Source: Dipteris shenzhenensis (Eukaryota > Polypodiophyta > Polypodiopsida > Gleicheniales). From it: a stretch of DNA of 64,000 bases. Where the stretch lies: the NCBI GenBank assembly GCA_047967505.1, contig CM106539.1; one strand, given 5' to 3'. Of the stretch, positions 44,214 through 55,984 are shown piece after piece (within the stretch, counting starts at the first letter, position 1; each line of letters begins with the position of its first letter). The notes under the pieces were generated by a model. That model was given only the letters and a program-made list of their open reading frames with translations. It did not search any database and had not been told where the DNA came from. The position numbers and the translations under genes are program-made.

Positions 44214-45365
44214 TTGCCTGATTGGCCGAGGGCGCATTGTCATTCATTCTCTTCTTGGAGGGACACTGTCAATGCCCATTCTTGTGCTAGGAGATCTTGT
44301 AGTGACTGGAGTTGTGCTCCTAGTTTTTCTATGTCTTGGCATGCTGAGCCTCTGCCGGCACCTTTTGCTCCAATGTTGCTCGAAGGCCAGACTCCTCTTT
44401 GTCGGCCTGGTCCATGAGAGTTTGGTCTAGGGATTTGCTTGTGGTGGCGAGGTCATCCTTGAGCCTTGTTAGAGCCAACTCGAGCTCTTTAGCTTTTGCA
44501 TGTACTCCTCTACTCTGTCTATGGTAGCTTGGCCTGTACTTGGGCAACAACCATGATTGTGTGGCTGTCGTGTGTGGAGAGCTATGCCTAGAGGAGATTT
44601 GCTGAGAGTTGTGAGGCATGTTCTTGCCTCCTTTGCAAAATTGTTTGTGCAACCTTCGAAAGCTGCGCCATGGTTTCGAATAGGTTTTGTTCCATTAGGT
44701 CTGCACATGAGAGCTGCTCAGCTGACATGTGGCTATAACCACCAGGTACCCGATACTACTGCAAAACTGTAATGCCTCTACTAGGATTGCCCATGCAGAT
44801 GAGGTGTCGGTGATGAAGGAGGTTGTCTCTTGGGCTATCACTGAGATCAAGACATAGGGCACAGCAGACATTGTCGGCATGGTTTTGGCTCCTGGGTGGA
44901 GGCCAATGGTGACTTTTTCATCACCTAGGAGGTCCTCGATCATCATGGGCTCCTGTTGAACCCTTTTGCCTTTATTTTGAGGATCCTCTTGGTGGAGTCA
45001 TAGTTGTCGATTCATAAATTCTAGCTATCCTTGTATTGAGCGAGCAACTGGCTTGGATATGGATGCACAAGGCGGCTGGCTAGAGTGGCGCTAGGCTCTA
45101 TCCTTGCTTGCTTGGGCTTGACGTCTATTTCCTCTGGCCAATGGTGGACTTTTCGGCCAACCCGTAGTCGATAGGTGGATGTTGCTGCTACTGCAACATG
45201 TAGTATAGAATCGACATATAAAGCATTGGGTTGCTGATGACTTCCCCATGCGTTTTGAGATCGTCCCTCATTTGTTGCAGAAAGTTTGCCCAATTTGTCA
45301 CCTAGGGATTCACCAACCGCAACAAGATATTGGGCATGATGGACTGATGGTGGTCCATGTGCTTT
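44140..45365 (-). pseudogene. gypsy 3' region with coiled-coil coding remnants
   Basis: Downstream of the gypsy integrase, broken frames give hydrophilic, helix-prone text: NWANFLQQMRDDLKTHGEVI, SSAWAILVEALQFCSSIGY and GAQLQSLQDLLAQEWALTVS with LQEENE. Heptad-like spacing suggests a coiled coil. No known domain was recognised. It may be an extra ORF of the gypsy element or the gag start of a second, lost copy. Confidence 0.45.
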
Positions 45366-48300
45366 ACTTGCTAGTTCTCCAAGGAGCATCTGAACCACGT
45401 GATGACTTGTTCAAATAAGAATTTGGCAGTGGATATCACATCGGCCTTCATGGTGGCTCTCCCTTCTACCCATTGGGTGAAGTAATCGGTGGCCAGGGTG
45501 ATGTATCTAGCCCTAGTTCCCTTAGCTGCTGGGCTTATGGGTCCAATAAAATCAATGTCCCATTTCTCAAAGGCTTGATCGGTCAAGATTTCGGTCAAGG
45601 GCATCATGTCCACCTTGTGTGGGATTTGGATACAATGGCAGGGGTTGCACCATTCGATGAACTCGGCTGTCTCTAAAGAGAGTCGGCCACCAAAGGCCAG
45701 CTTAGAGCACCTTACGTGCTATAACATCGGTGGCAAAATAACCTCCTGCAATTCTCGAGTGGGCTTCCTCAAGCACATCTATGTATTCGTGCTTGCACAC
45801 ACATCTTCGCAGGATGCCATCCTTGCCCTTATTGCATAGTTGGCCTGCTATCACCTGATAAAGCGCTGCGTCCTTAATGAGTTTGCAGGCTCTATCTTTC
45901 TTAAGGGCCCGTCTAAGGGGTAGGCCATTGGCCAAGTAGTGATTGATCTCAGCGGCCCATTCAGGGATGATGTCAAGGAAGAAGATAGAAGCGTCAGCTA
46001 GGTCATCTTTGACTTCCGTTTGAGCTTCACCATTTGGGATTCTCAACAATGGTCAGCCAGGACATGGGTTTTCCCTTTACGTCCAATGACTCTGAAGTCA
46101 AACTCCAAAAGGATTAGCATCCACTTGGTGATGCGTCCAGTCATGCAGGGCTTGTTGACCAAGTATAACAATGCTTGGTGGTCCACGAAGAAGAAAAACT
46201 TGTTAGCCAACAAGTAGTGCCTAAACTTCTTGATTGCATAGACCATGGCTAGACCTTTCCTCTTGGTTGTGGTGTAGTTAACTCGGGGTCATTTAGTTTG
46301 TGGCTCGCAAAGTATACCAAGTAGTCCAGGTTATGCTCCCCTGGTTGGGCTAACACAGACCTGATAGCAAAGTTGGAGGCATCGTTATGGACGTGGAATA
46401 TTAGATTCTAGTTAGGTGATCTCAACACCGGTGTAGTGGCTAGAGATATTTTGAGGGTTTCAAATGACTTCTAGCATTCCTCAGTCCACTCAAAGGACAG
46501 TAGTAGTTTGTATATGCATAGAACAAGATGAACCTCTTGTAATAGCCCATGTTGCCAGTAAATCATTCTCAAATCATTGGACTCCCTTGGCATTGGTAGG
46601 GGGTGGTAACTCCAAGATGAGTTTGATTTTATTGTGGTCCACAGAGATTCCATTCTAGGACACTATGTGGCCAAGAATGACACCATGTTTGACCCAGAAC
46701 TGGCACTTAAGAGGGTTCAAGGATATGTAGAATAATCAGCACTTCTTGAGGATGAGAGCCTAAGGTACTTCAGGTGGTCATCCCATGCTGAGTTCACGCA
46801 GATGTCATCCAAGTAGACTTCCACAAAGTCTCTCAGATATTCTTTGAATACCGTGATCATCATCCTAGCTGCATACAGACCCCACTCAGTTGGCAAACAT
46901 CGTTTTATGTTGGTCTTATGGGGTGATAGACACTTGGCTGTAACCCAAAAACCACCCATCTAGGAAGTTATAGGCTTCCTTTCCAGCTACCCTTTTTAGA
47001 ACATTTTCTGTGAATGGCAAGGGGTAGTGGTCATGTCTAATGTCTAGTCATAGCGTTAACCTTTTTCAAATCCACATATACTCTCATTTTTCCATTCTTC
47101 TTTAGGACTATCACAATGGGTGATACCGAGTCCGTATGCTCAATCTCATAGATGAATCCTGCATCTATGAGTTTCTAGATTTCCTCCCTCACTATGAGTG
47201 CGTATTTAAGAATCATAGGGTAGGGGTGTTGACGTACGAGCCTGGCATTGTCTAGCATGGGGATTGTGTGCTGCACTACATCAGTAGCAAGCACCCCTTT
47301 CATGTCACTGTACTTCCAGGCCATGCAATCTTTGTACTCTTGTAGGAGAGCTATTAAAGCATTCACCTCATTGGGGGTGAGACCATTGGTGACGAATACA
47401 GGTTGGGGGTCTTGCCCTTCTGGGGCTAGGTTTACCTCCTTGAGATGGGCTGGTCCATTGTACCCTTGGGAGCACTCGTCTTCCCAAGACCTCTTGGCCT
47501 GTTGGTATAAGATCTTGCGGTCCTCAATGGTGTAGGCCTTGTAATGGGTTGGTACCTCTCGTAGGTCCTCTTTTTCTTTAGTAGCATCCTTTATTTCTGC
47601 AGGAGCAGTGGTCATTTTGTCATTAGCCAAGCTTTTGGATATAGGGAGTTTCGAACCTGAAAAGAGCTCTTCCATTGCGCTTATGGAGTCGATGGGGGAG
47701 GTTATCTTAATCACCCTAGCTCCCCAATTGGAGGAGAACTCATGGTGACCAATCATGGCACCTACGTATGATAGCTAGTGGAGATCAGATTTTACCCTTA
47801 CAGTTCCCCTGCTTACCTCTTGGAGTTTGATCATGTTAAACATTCTTTGGGAACCGCCGAGGTCAAACCCTTGAGCTCTAGTGTGGTGATCTAGAACCCT
47901 AAAAATGGGTGGGACTTATAGGTGTGCAAGTCCACTCGCATGATTTGCTCCTCATGGTGCAAGTAGATGTTATTAGTACACCATTTGTGCACGAGCTCGG
48001 ACATTCATAAGAAGGGCCTACCTAGGATAGCTTCATATCCCAACTACCGAGTGAAGTCTATGACTACGAACCTAATGGGGTGTGTGAATCTGAATACCTT
48101 AATGTTTATGCCAGTAAGCACTCCCAAGGGCTCAACAGTTCTACCATTGGCTAACTTTACTACCAAATGGGTTTTCCTAAGCACAAGCTTTCCCCATTTC
48201 ACCTAGCATTCCTTGGTACACACACTCACTCCCACTCCCCCATCTAGGATGGCATCAACCTTTTGGTGTTGATAGATTATGGGGATACTGGCGATCATGT

Positions 48301-49230
48301 CATCACCCTCGAAGTAGAGCAGTTTGTTCATCCAATTGGATAGATCGTGCCCCAGGATGGGATTTCCTCTTAGCAGAGGGAGGTGATTGGCATTTTAACC
48401 TCTGTCACTCAATAGGAAGGCAGCCAACCTGGCAATGATCACAGGGTTCTTGTGAAGACTCTCCTTCCATGGATAACAAGTCCTCGAATCCGTAAAGGTC
48501 TCCTTCCTCTTGTAGGTTTTATAGCACTGGGTCTTCTTGGAAAATTTTCTGCATCAAATCCAGAGCTTCTGACCGATTGAAGCTGAAATGTTCCTCTTCC
48601 TCCACCTTTTCTAGAACCTTGAGCGATTTTGCCCCTCGGTGGCCCATTAGGTGGGCTAGATGGATAGTATCTGACCCTCTGCTTGCTTTGAGTCGATGCT
48701 CAAACTTCTCTTGGAAGTCCCGTACCAAGTTTTGAGCATCTATTACGTATTGCTTTTCTAGGATCAGGTCAGGATAGGACTCCTTATAGGAGGGCGAGGG
48801 TGCTAGGCTTGGGCATGCACTGGCTTGTTTACCTTTGGACTCGAAGGTACCTCAAGGTTACCTTGGATAGACACACATTTGAAAGCAGAGGAGGTGGCGA
48901 GAGTGGCTATCTCCTCATTGCGGTAGGTACGATCCCTATAGGGACAGTCCTTCAAGAAATGTGGCCCTTGGCACTTGAACCAAGACACTAGAGGGTCAAA
49001 AGTACCTCAGTAGGGGCATTCACTTACTTTGTGGGGGCCTTGGCAAGTGTAACATTGGAGCGGGGGCCTTCGGGCAACTGAGTTTAGGACTCTCACCCTT
49101 GAGTTCATAGGAGCAGTTTAGAACACGAGAACCTATTGATCCTCTCGCAAGAGGTAGTGGCTTAGGGTGCCACTTCCTTCCTCATAGGGGTAGTAATGGT
49201 GAGGCCCGTGATGTGGATCCATCACCTCCC
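45366..49230 (-). pseudogene. Ty3/gypsy gag-pol relic
   Basis: Blocks follow from right to left. Zinc knuckles lie at 49055-48945: CYTCQGPHKVSEC is complete, while the second, WFKCQGPHFLKDC, lacks its first Cys. Protease text AILDGGVGVSVCTKEC and GYEAILGRPFLMNV spans about 48245-48010. RT text covers KDCMAWKYSDMKGVLATDVV, KLIDAGFIYEIEHTDSVSP, YPLPF, and the catalytic VEVYLDDICV near 46800. RNase H text is DASNFAIRSVLAQPGEHNLD (about 46385). Integrase starts with GKDGILRRCVCKHEYIDVLE and IAGGYFATDVIARKVL, then KWDIDFIGPISPAAKGTRAR and YITLATDYFTQWVEGRA (45613-45440). RNase H before integrase proves the gypsy order. Many stops and frameshifts show long decay. LTRs were not identified with confidence. 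Confidence 0.88.
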
Positions 49231-49430
49231 AGTCATTGGCCACTTCCTCTACTAGCACTTGATTGACCAGAGCTATACAAACTAGTGGAGGTTGTAGTAA
49301 CGGAGCTGGCTAAGCTATGTACTAGATTAAACTAGCCACATGACCACCCTGTGTGTTCAAGGGGGTAGATAGAGCCGTTAGGGCTAATGGGGGTCTCATT
49401 TGATACATGGGTTGGGGAAGGGGCCTCAGA

Positions 49431-49560
49431 AATCGACATTTGGAGGTATCGTGGTTTCCTCACCTATGGAAGTGTGCATAGTAGAGTGCTGGCCTTGCCC
49501 TCAGGTATATATATATATATACCATAGGTGGGGAAACCATGATACCTCCCAATGTCGATT
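49431..49560. repeat. inverted repeat with ~38-bp arms around a TA microsatellite
   Basis: The left arm AATCGACATTTGGAGGTATC...CACCTATGG (49431-49469) pairs with CCATAGGTGGGG...CCCAATGTCGATT (49522-49560), with few mismatches. The spacer ends in (TA)n (49506-49520). It could fold into a stable hairpin and looks like a small foldback element. Confidence 0.85.
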
Positions 49561-49574
49561 TCCCAATGTATATA

Positions 49575-49977
49575 TACATACATACACACACACACACGCA
49601 CACACATGCACAGACATCCCTCTCCCCCAACACTCCCCCTCCACCTCCCTCTCCCTCCCCTTCCCTTCCCCTTCCCCTTCCCTTCTCCCTCCCTTTCCCT
49701 TCCCTTCCTCCTCCCTTTCCCTTCCCTTCCCCCTCCCTTTCCCTCTCTCCCCCTCCCTGTCCCTTCCCTTCCTCCTCCTTTCCCTCCCCTTCCCTCCCCT
49801 CCCCTTCCCTTCCCTCCCTTCCCCTTCCCTTCCGCCCCCTCTTCCCTTCTCCCTGCCCTTCCCTTCCTTTCTCCCTTTCTTCCCCTCTCTCCCCCTCCCC
49901 TTTCCTTCCCCCTTTCTTCGCCCCCCTCTCTCCCCCCCCCCCTCCTTTCCCTATGTTTCCCCCTCCCTCCCCTCTAT
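49575..49977. repeat. CA microsatellite and ~360-bp polypyrimidine tract
   Basis: A short (CA)n run (about 49580-49612) is followed by an almost unbroken C/T stretch of irregular CCCTTCC, CCCTCCC and CTCTCC units from 49617 to about 49977. Only a few purines occur, mostly in the first part. The long frames on both strands (up to 198 codons of Pro/Ser/Phe/Leu or Gly/Glu/Arg) come from this composition. Such mirror-like tracts can adopt triplex (H-DNA) structure. Confidence 0.93.
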
Positions 49978-50500
49978 CAACAAACAACAACCGTAGCATG
50001 AATCCCATACCCAAATTGATGGACTAAAAGCCCTGTAGACATGTTCGTGCCCTGTGAGCAAGTGCAATACACCCGTGCCACCATGTGTACCAATGGCCTT
50101 GCATTAATGCACCAAGGGCATTTTTGTGCCATGCATGCATGTGCAACATCCTATGATGCCATATCTATCAGATTTTAGAGTTTTGAAACTCTCAAATGCT
50201 GTTTAATAATACCATTATGATATCTTGGAGATTTTAGAGGACTCTTATGGTAAATTAATGTCATGCATGGGCCACACACACATAGACATAGACACAAACA
50301 AGCAAGTCCCATGCTTAGAAGGCCTATGCTTAGGAGCATGGTTAGATCCCAACTTGAAATGACACAACATAGAGTAAGGACAAGGATTACATTCACATTT
50401 TCACGTTTGCATTAATGGGTTATTAGCATTCATTAATTACTCTTTAAAGTAGCGTGAACACAAGGTGATCACATTGTTTACCAAAAAAAATCATCAGGAA
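49978..50500. other. no recognised feature
   Basis: Non-coding DNA. Phrases such as CACCCGTGCCACCATGTG and GTGCCATGCATGCATGTGCA are locally repetitive, but no element could be delimited. Confidence 0.4.
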
Positions 50501-50509
50501 ACTGAATAA

Positions 50510-50660
50510 AACTATCGGCCGATAGTACTTATATAACCGACAGTAGTAGCACATTACTAGCACTAATGTTATTTATCTCGGTGGTATATATTACCGGTGG
50601 TATTTATACCACCGGGATAATGAACATTACCATTGGTAATGTTAATAATACCACGAATAC
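50510..50660. repeat. cluster of short palindromes
   Basis: Palindromic pieces follow closely: ACTATCGGCCGATAGT (50511-50526), GGTGGTATATATTACC, CCGGTGGTATTTATACCACCGG (about 50593-50614) and ATTACCATTGGTAAT. Such arrays resemble the subterminal regions of CACTA-like elements. No CACTA tip was found at either side, so the class is open. Confidence 0.6.
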
Positions 50661-50699
50661 AATAATTTGAGGGAGCACCTCGCATAAAGGGTCACTTTC

Positions 50700-52620
50700 T
50701 TGGTGACTGAAGAAATAGAATTCAATGTTGTGTGGCCCCAGGAGCTGCTCCAGTAGCTCACACCTTGACAAAGAAGTTGCAAGCTTCTAGAAAAATATGA
50801 AGAAGATCAATTTGGCAAAGTCCATGTGTAAGTGGAGTAGAGTTTGTAAGCATACATGGTGATGGAAGTACATGTGTTGTAGGCTCCCATGCTAGAACTC
50901 CTTGTGTGGACACTAGCATGCAAGATAGATCACCACCTATGGCTCGTGAAGCTAGATTGGCAACTATGACTCCGAACTTCAGGCAACCCATGATAGTTGA
51001 GAGCATCCGGATTCAAGATTTGGAGAATGCACAGTATGTAGTTGGTAGATCAATGTCGGGGGGTGCACTACCTCTAGAAACCCTATCACGTGCATTCAAG
51101 GGGTAATTAAAAAACCCCTCAACTAAAATTTTTCCCCCAATAAAAACACCCCTCTTTACTTATGAACTAAGTGATTTTTTTCTAAAGTTGAATTAAAAAA
51201 CCACTGCTGTTATTCTAAATCTGTTAAAATTTTCCAAAAAGTTAAATTAAAATACCCCTCCTTTTGAATGCATGTGGTACACTAAATTTTTATGAGGTGA
51301 ACCTCCCGAGAGATCAACCTTGCAGTCAAGATATCCATTGAGTATGGTCGATAATGATGATATGGGAGCTGCATGGAATTGCATTGCTAACTATGGACTG
51401 GGCTTCAAGCCGCCTTATTACCACACATTGTGTATGGCATTGTTAGATAGGGCATATACAAAAGAGAAAGAGCACATAAATCATAGAATTTTTTAGAGCA
51501 TTTGCATAACACCAGATGCACAATTGTCTCAAATGGGTGGACAAGCATAAAATGCCTTGCTTTATTAAATGTGATGGTTATATCACTACATGGGGAGGCC
51601 TTCCACATGTCAATTGTTTCCTTACATGTAAAGAAGTTGGCAGCGGGGACATACATGGCTAGTGTATTATCAAAGTTTATAAGAGAGTTAGGCCCTGAAA
51701 AGGTTGTTGTGGTTGTCATGTATAATACCAAGAGTTGTAAAAAGGTAGGTAGAATATTGCAAAGGGAGTATACCAATCTATATGCATCAGCATGTTGTAC
51801 ACATACTTTAGACCTTGGATTGAAAGATTGGTATAAACAAGTGCCATGGTTCAAACAGATTTATTGTGAGGCTCGAGACATCGTGAAGTTAATACGATTG
51901 AAGCAATGTCTCGAAGCAATCTTTATGTCTCATGATGGTTCTACCATGTTGCAATTGCCAACAACCATGAGATTTGCTATGTAATTCTACACTTTGCAAT
52001 CCCTCGTGAAAAATAGGAGTTTTCTTATAGAGACATTTCATTGTGATGCATTTGAATGATGGTCAAAGTTGACCGATAGGGCAATAAAGGAGAAAATGCA
52101 TGACCTGAAAGAAACATTGCGATCCCCTACATTATGGAAATGGTTTGAGGATGTTGCTAATGTTATGAAACCTATTTTATTTGTGCTTAGGGCTTCGGAC
52201 TCAAAGGCTCCAATCAAAAAAGCATGGATGCAATTTTGGAGTATTGAGCAAGCTCTTATTGCGAGGAATCCCCCTTCTTGCCTAGGCCAAGAGAATGAGA
52301 GAAGACCATTTAATGCTACAAAATGCAAGGAATTGTGGCAATTGTTTAGGCCTCAATGGGAGCAAGCTCACAATCCATTGCATAGTCTTGGGTACCTTTC
52401 AGACCCTAAGTGGTAGAATATGAAGCCCAAAGAGATCCCAATTGTTATGCATGACTTTCATAAGGTGGTGCAATAGTATTATCCCCAAAGCCATGAGTTT
52501 GCAAAGTGTTGTAACGATTTAGCCAAGTATCGATGCAAGGAGGGGTTGTTTGCATCGAGCGATGTTCAAGCATTGGAAGAAACTACATCTACTTGGAAAT
52601 GGTGGATGATTAATGGTGGC
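50700..52620 (+). pseudogene. hAT-type (DUF659) transposase relic, split by a GC-capped element
   Basis: The upstream part (to about 51046) is too broken to read well. After the inserted element, broken frames give HTLCMALLDRAYTKEKEH. The ORF 51502-51984 has CTIVSNGWTSIKCLALLNVM and ELGPEKVVVVVMYNTKSC, then RILQREYTNLYASACCTHTL and GLKDWYK. This is the DUF659 pattern, where the second acidic site is normally a D in VVTDNAANY; here it is MYNTKS, so that Asp is lost. A later frame (52069-52416) gives KETLRSPTLWKWFEDVANVM and QALIARNPPSCLGQENERRP. The C-terminal dimerisation block was not found. Confidence 0.78.
51055..51310. mobile_element. GC-capped non-autonomous element, copy 3, inserted in the hAT relic
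   Basis: The left end is GTCGGGGGGTGCACTACCTC; the right end on the other strand is CTCGGGAGGTTCACCTCAT. The flanking 8 bp are AGATCAAT (51047-51054) and AGATCAAC (51311-51318), one mismatch apart. Subterminal CACGTGCATTCA-GGGGT matches CACATGCATTCA...GGGGT from the other end. The interior is AT-rich with AAAAACCCCTC and ACACCCCTC phrases. It is 256 bp and has no coding capacity. The element interrupts the transposase reading, so it landed after or during its decay. Confidence 0.85.
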
Positions 52621-52639
52621 ACTTATTGTCTCATTGCAT

Positions 52640-52939
52640 GTTGTCAATGGGTGGCAATATGATATTGTCTCATCGTGCATTGTAAATATCTTGTGTTTAG
52701 GGTTTGGGCTTTGAAGACTTGATTCTTCCTTGTTGCCATTGCATAGGCCTCTGGGTGGTAATAGCAATTGCAGTCCTCTTGACTAGGCTCATTTGCTTGA
52801 GAGCACTCCAAGTGGCATACCACTCACCATTATATGCAATAGAAGCCTATGCGATGGACAATTGGAAGAAGCATCTGCAAAGTGAGATTTCTTGTCTTTG
52901 GTAACATTCTTTTTGGATGGATTTTGAGATAAGTTTTAT

Positions 52940-53021
<82 letters not shown>

Positions 53022-53339
53022 TTATTCTGTCACGTCATGCATGTTGTCGATGGGAGGCAGTATGGTATTGTCTCATCATGCATTATAAATGTCTTGTGCT
53101 TAGGGTTCTAAATTTAAAGACTTGATTCTTCCATATTGCCATCGCATAGGCCTCTGTGTGGTAATACCAATTGTAGTGCTCATGACCAGGTTCATTTTCT
53201 CAAGAGCACGGCAACTAGCATACCACTCACCATCATATGCAATAGAAGCCTATGCAATGATATGTAGAAGAAGCATATGCAAAGTGATATTTGTTGTCTT
53301 TGGTAACATTCTTTTTGAATGACTTTAGAGATAAGTTTT

Positions 53340-53375
<36 letters not shown>
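52640..53375. repeat. two-copy tandem duplication (~400 bp) ending in microsatellites
   Basis: A block with AGACTTGATTCTTCC, CATAGGCCTCTG, GCATACCACTCACCAT, ATATGCAATAGAAGCCTATG and TTGTCTTTGGTAACATTC occurs from about 52640 and again from about 53030. The first copy ends in (TG)n (52944-52988) and (AG)n (to about 53018); the second ends in (GA)n (53346-53372). Divergence is about 10-15 percent by eye. Confidence 0.9.
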
Positions 53376-53377
<2 letters not shown>

Positions 53378-53935
53378 GATGAAAGTGCATATAATTATAT
53401 TTCAATCGCAAATAGAAAATGCTTTTAAAGTTTACTTTATATAGTTTTTCATGATTGAATCAATAGTATTTCTCTTGCATGCACGCACATACCATGTTCC
53501 AAAACTAGGTCAACATTGAGAATTATCAACTATTTCTAATTTCTCTCAACACCTACCTTCTAAACACCTACCTTCTACACTTAGACCTTTTAGCTAAATC
53601 CTACACTCATAAGAATTAACAATATGATAGTTATTTATTTTCTTTTATATTTTAGAATGGATCATACGTACAATTAATTTCATATTTCATTTGGGAAAAC
53701 TGGAAGGATTTATTTAAAACATTGAAACCTACTTATTGTTTTAGGATTGCTAGTTTGCAAATTCGGATGGAATGCACATGTGAGTTCAATAAACTAGAAT
53801 TGCAACCTACTTTATTCTATAAATTTCAATTACTTATTACTTTATTCATTCATAATTGCAACCATATAAACTTGAAAGAACATATAACTTAAAACAAAGT
53901 CATATATTTCCATCATAAAGAAATGTATAACTTGA
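53376..53935. other. no recognised feature
   Basis: AT-rich non-coding DNA between the duplicated block and the 3' end of the RING-type pseudogene. Confidence 0.4.
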
Positions 53936-53936
53936 T

Positions 53937-55190
53937 TCAATGTCCTAAGCCCAACACCATGTACAATGCCATTGATAGTTGGCTTTTACAAAGTGGACAA
54001 ATAGATCTAGTCGGCAAGTAATCTACTAGACAATAAGATGAAATTTGTGGCCGCAAGGCAGAGAATAATAGCCGGTTGAGTTATCAAACAAACACTGGCA
54101 TATTGGGCACAAAAAATTGTCTGGGCTATCGAAGGGAAGGGGTTGCATGGCATATGGTTTCATGGCATATCAGAGGGAAGGGGTTGCACAGAATATGGTT
54201 GAGAATATGGATGCCAACAAACAACTAACTGCACCTCCACGCTCGCATCTCCATGTTGCATGTGCATCATTTGCCTCTTGCCACAACCGTGTATTGAGGT
54301 CCTCTAGGCTCTTCAATTGGGCACGTAGAGCTATAATCTCGTTCTACAACTCTGGCTCAATTTGCAATCTTTTGGTTTTTAGACATTGGACTTGCTCCAA
54401 CCGGGCTATGTTCTCTTCACAGAGCTCCACCACTTGTTGCTCCAATGGTCCACGTGCACCCTCTAATGCCCTAGACAATTGTGATTGGGTGATTGTCACT
54501 TCAATATGACCACACGTATGCTTATCCTTATAAGATCAGAAGTCCACCTGGATACCCTTAATGAAGTGAGTGTATAAGAATTTGGCAAAGTACATCACCA
54601 CTTGATTATGGTGTGTCACACTTTCATATACCTCAATATATATTTGCTTGGCATTTTGCTGAATCTGTTCGTCTTGGCAATTTGCTAGCTTCCATCTCTC
54701 ATGCTAGTCCAAAGCTTGGGTTGGGGTGCCTCCATCTCCCTCTATTGTTCTTCTACATCTCCTCACCTAGCTGCTTGAGGTTGCCTCTTCATCGGCCTCT
54801 AAGGGCCAGATTGCCAAAGGCTCTTGTTTGAAGACTAGCTCATTCACTTCTTTCCATTGCATGCTTGCAAAACCAACACCCATCGTGTTGATTGCTAGTT
54901 CAACATGAGAAATGATACATCTAATATTAGAAGCTCATGCGAAATTTGAATTATTAAACATACATACCTCTAGGTTGAGTTACACAGATGTACGTGTAAT
55001 AGTGTCTGGCACATGCTCGAGTGCTATGCTGGCAACCCTACAGAGCCGCTTGAATTGTAAGTGTTGATGCTCAGCACGTCGAGCCTCCTCTTGCATCAAT
55101 GGACACTTGCTTGCTCTTCTCGAGCCTTCCTCTTCCTTGTGCAGAGGAGGAGTATCCTCTCCTTGTGACATTCTCATAGGAAAGTTGTAA
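53937..55190 (-). pseudogene. RING-finger / coiled-coil protein relic
   Basis: Read right to left. A possible start MSQGEDTPPLHKEEEGSRRA lies near 55170, followed by EEARRAEHQHLQFKRL. A helix-rich middle includes IQQNAKQIYIEVYESVTHHN. A coiled coil (about 54500-54230) has LEGARGPLEQQVVELCEENI, RLEQVQCLKTKRLQIEPEL and NEIIALRAQLKSLEDLNTRL. The C-terminus carries a RING-like finger: CPIC...SLPCGHKFHL (about 54112-54040) and then, after a one-base frameshift, LVDYLPTRSICPLCKSQLS. It ends ...MVLGLGH and a TGA at 53937-53939. RING proteins are usually ubiquitin ligases. A few stops and frameshifts show it is not intact. I do not recognise the exact family. Confidence 0.6.
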
Positions 55191-55984
55191 GTATATTTGA
55201 GATAGTGTAGTATAGATGAATGCTCAGAGTGCAACAATATGCAAAGCCTGCATGCATCAAATTCAAAATTTGTGAGTTCAAGATGTGAGGTAGGACACAA
55301 GATGCAAATGTCATGTGCAATATGCTCGCTGAAAGATGAAGATGTTACATATCCCATGTACATGGGAATTGTTACATATGTATGCAAAATAAGTTATAAC
55401 AAAATTACTTTAATTTAACAAAATGTACACGTCACAATCTTGGATAAATGCTTTCAAATAATGTAATCTTTCCATAATATAAATGGCCATACATCCACAA
55501 CATAAATGGCATCTTTTCAAATTATAAATGCTTTCAAGCTCAATAATTTTGTTTTGAAGAAGAAGTTTATTACGATAAGTTTGACAGACACATGGTGTCC
55601 CAAAAATATTACAAGGCAAAAAATGTGGCTTTTGTTACAAAACTATGGGCAAGAGTCATCTCTTCCATAGGCCTCATAGCCGATTCTCCCTCACATTCTA
55701 TTCTCTTTAAGATATCACTGGTCTCTGCCGGTTGCTTTCTCTAATCGACAAAGCGATGCATCCTTTGTTCATGCACATGATGCTTAATGGCATTAATGAC
55801 ATGAGAGGGAGGCATTTTTTGATCATTCTCAAGATAACCCCAGGCATCTTCAAAAAATTGAATCATCTCAACAATGATCCATCCCAATGCATAGGTATCT
55901 GCATGGCATGTCTATCTGCCTCTTAAGGCTACTTCTTGTAGCTCGGGTGCAAGCCACTTTTTCTCAAAAAACTCAAGGCCCCGT
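55191..55984. other. no recognised feature
   Basis: Non-coding DNA. The part from about 55740 may already be decayed gypsy sequence upstream of the RT fragment. Confidence 0.4.

Noticed and set aside
49580-49612. Centromeric or telomeric origin for the simple repeats
   Set aside because: Plain CA dinucleotides only; no heptamer telomere motif at this place.
49400-50027. Open frames up to 198 codons, Pro/Ser/Leu/Phe-rich or Gly/Glu/Arg-rich
   Set aside because: They arise from the polypyrimidine tract; all frames are open because C/T-only DNA cannot make stop codons on the plus strand.
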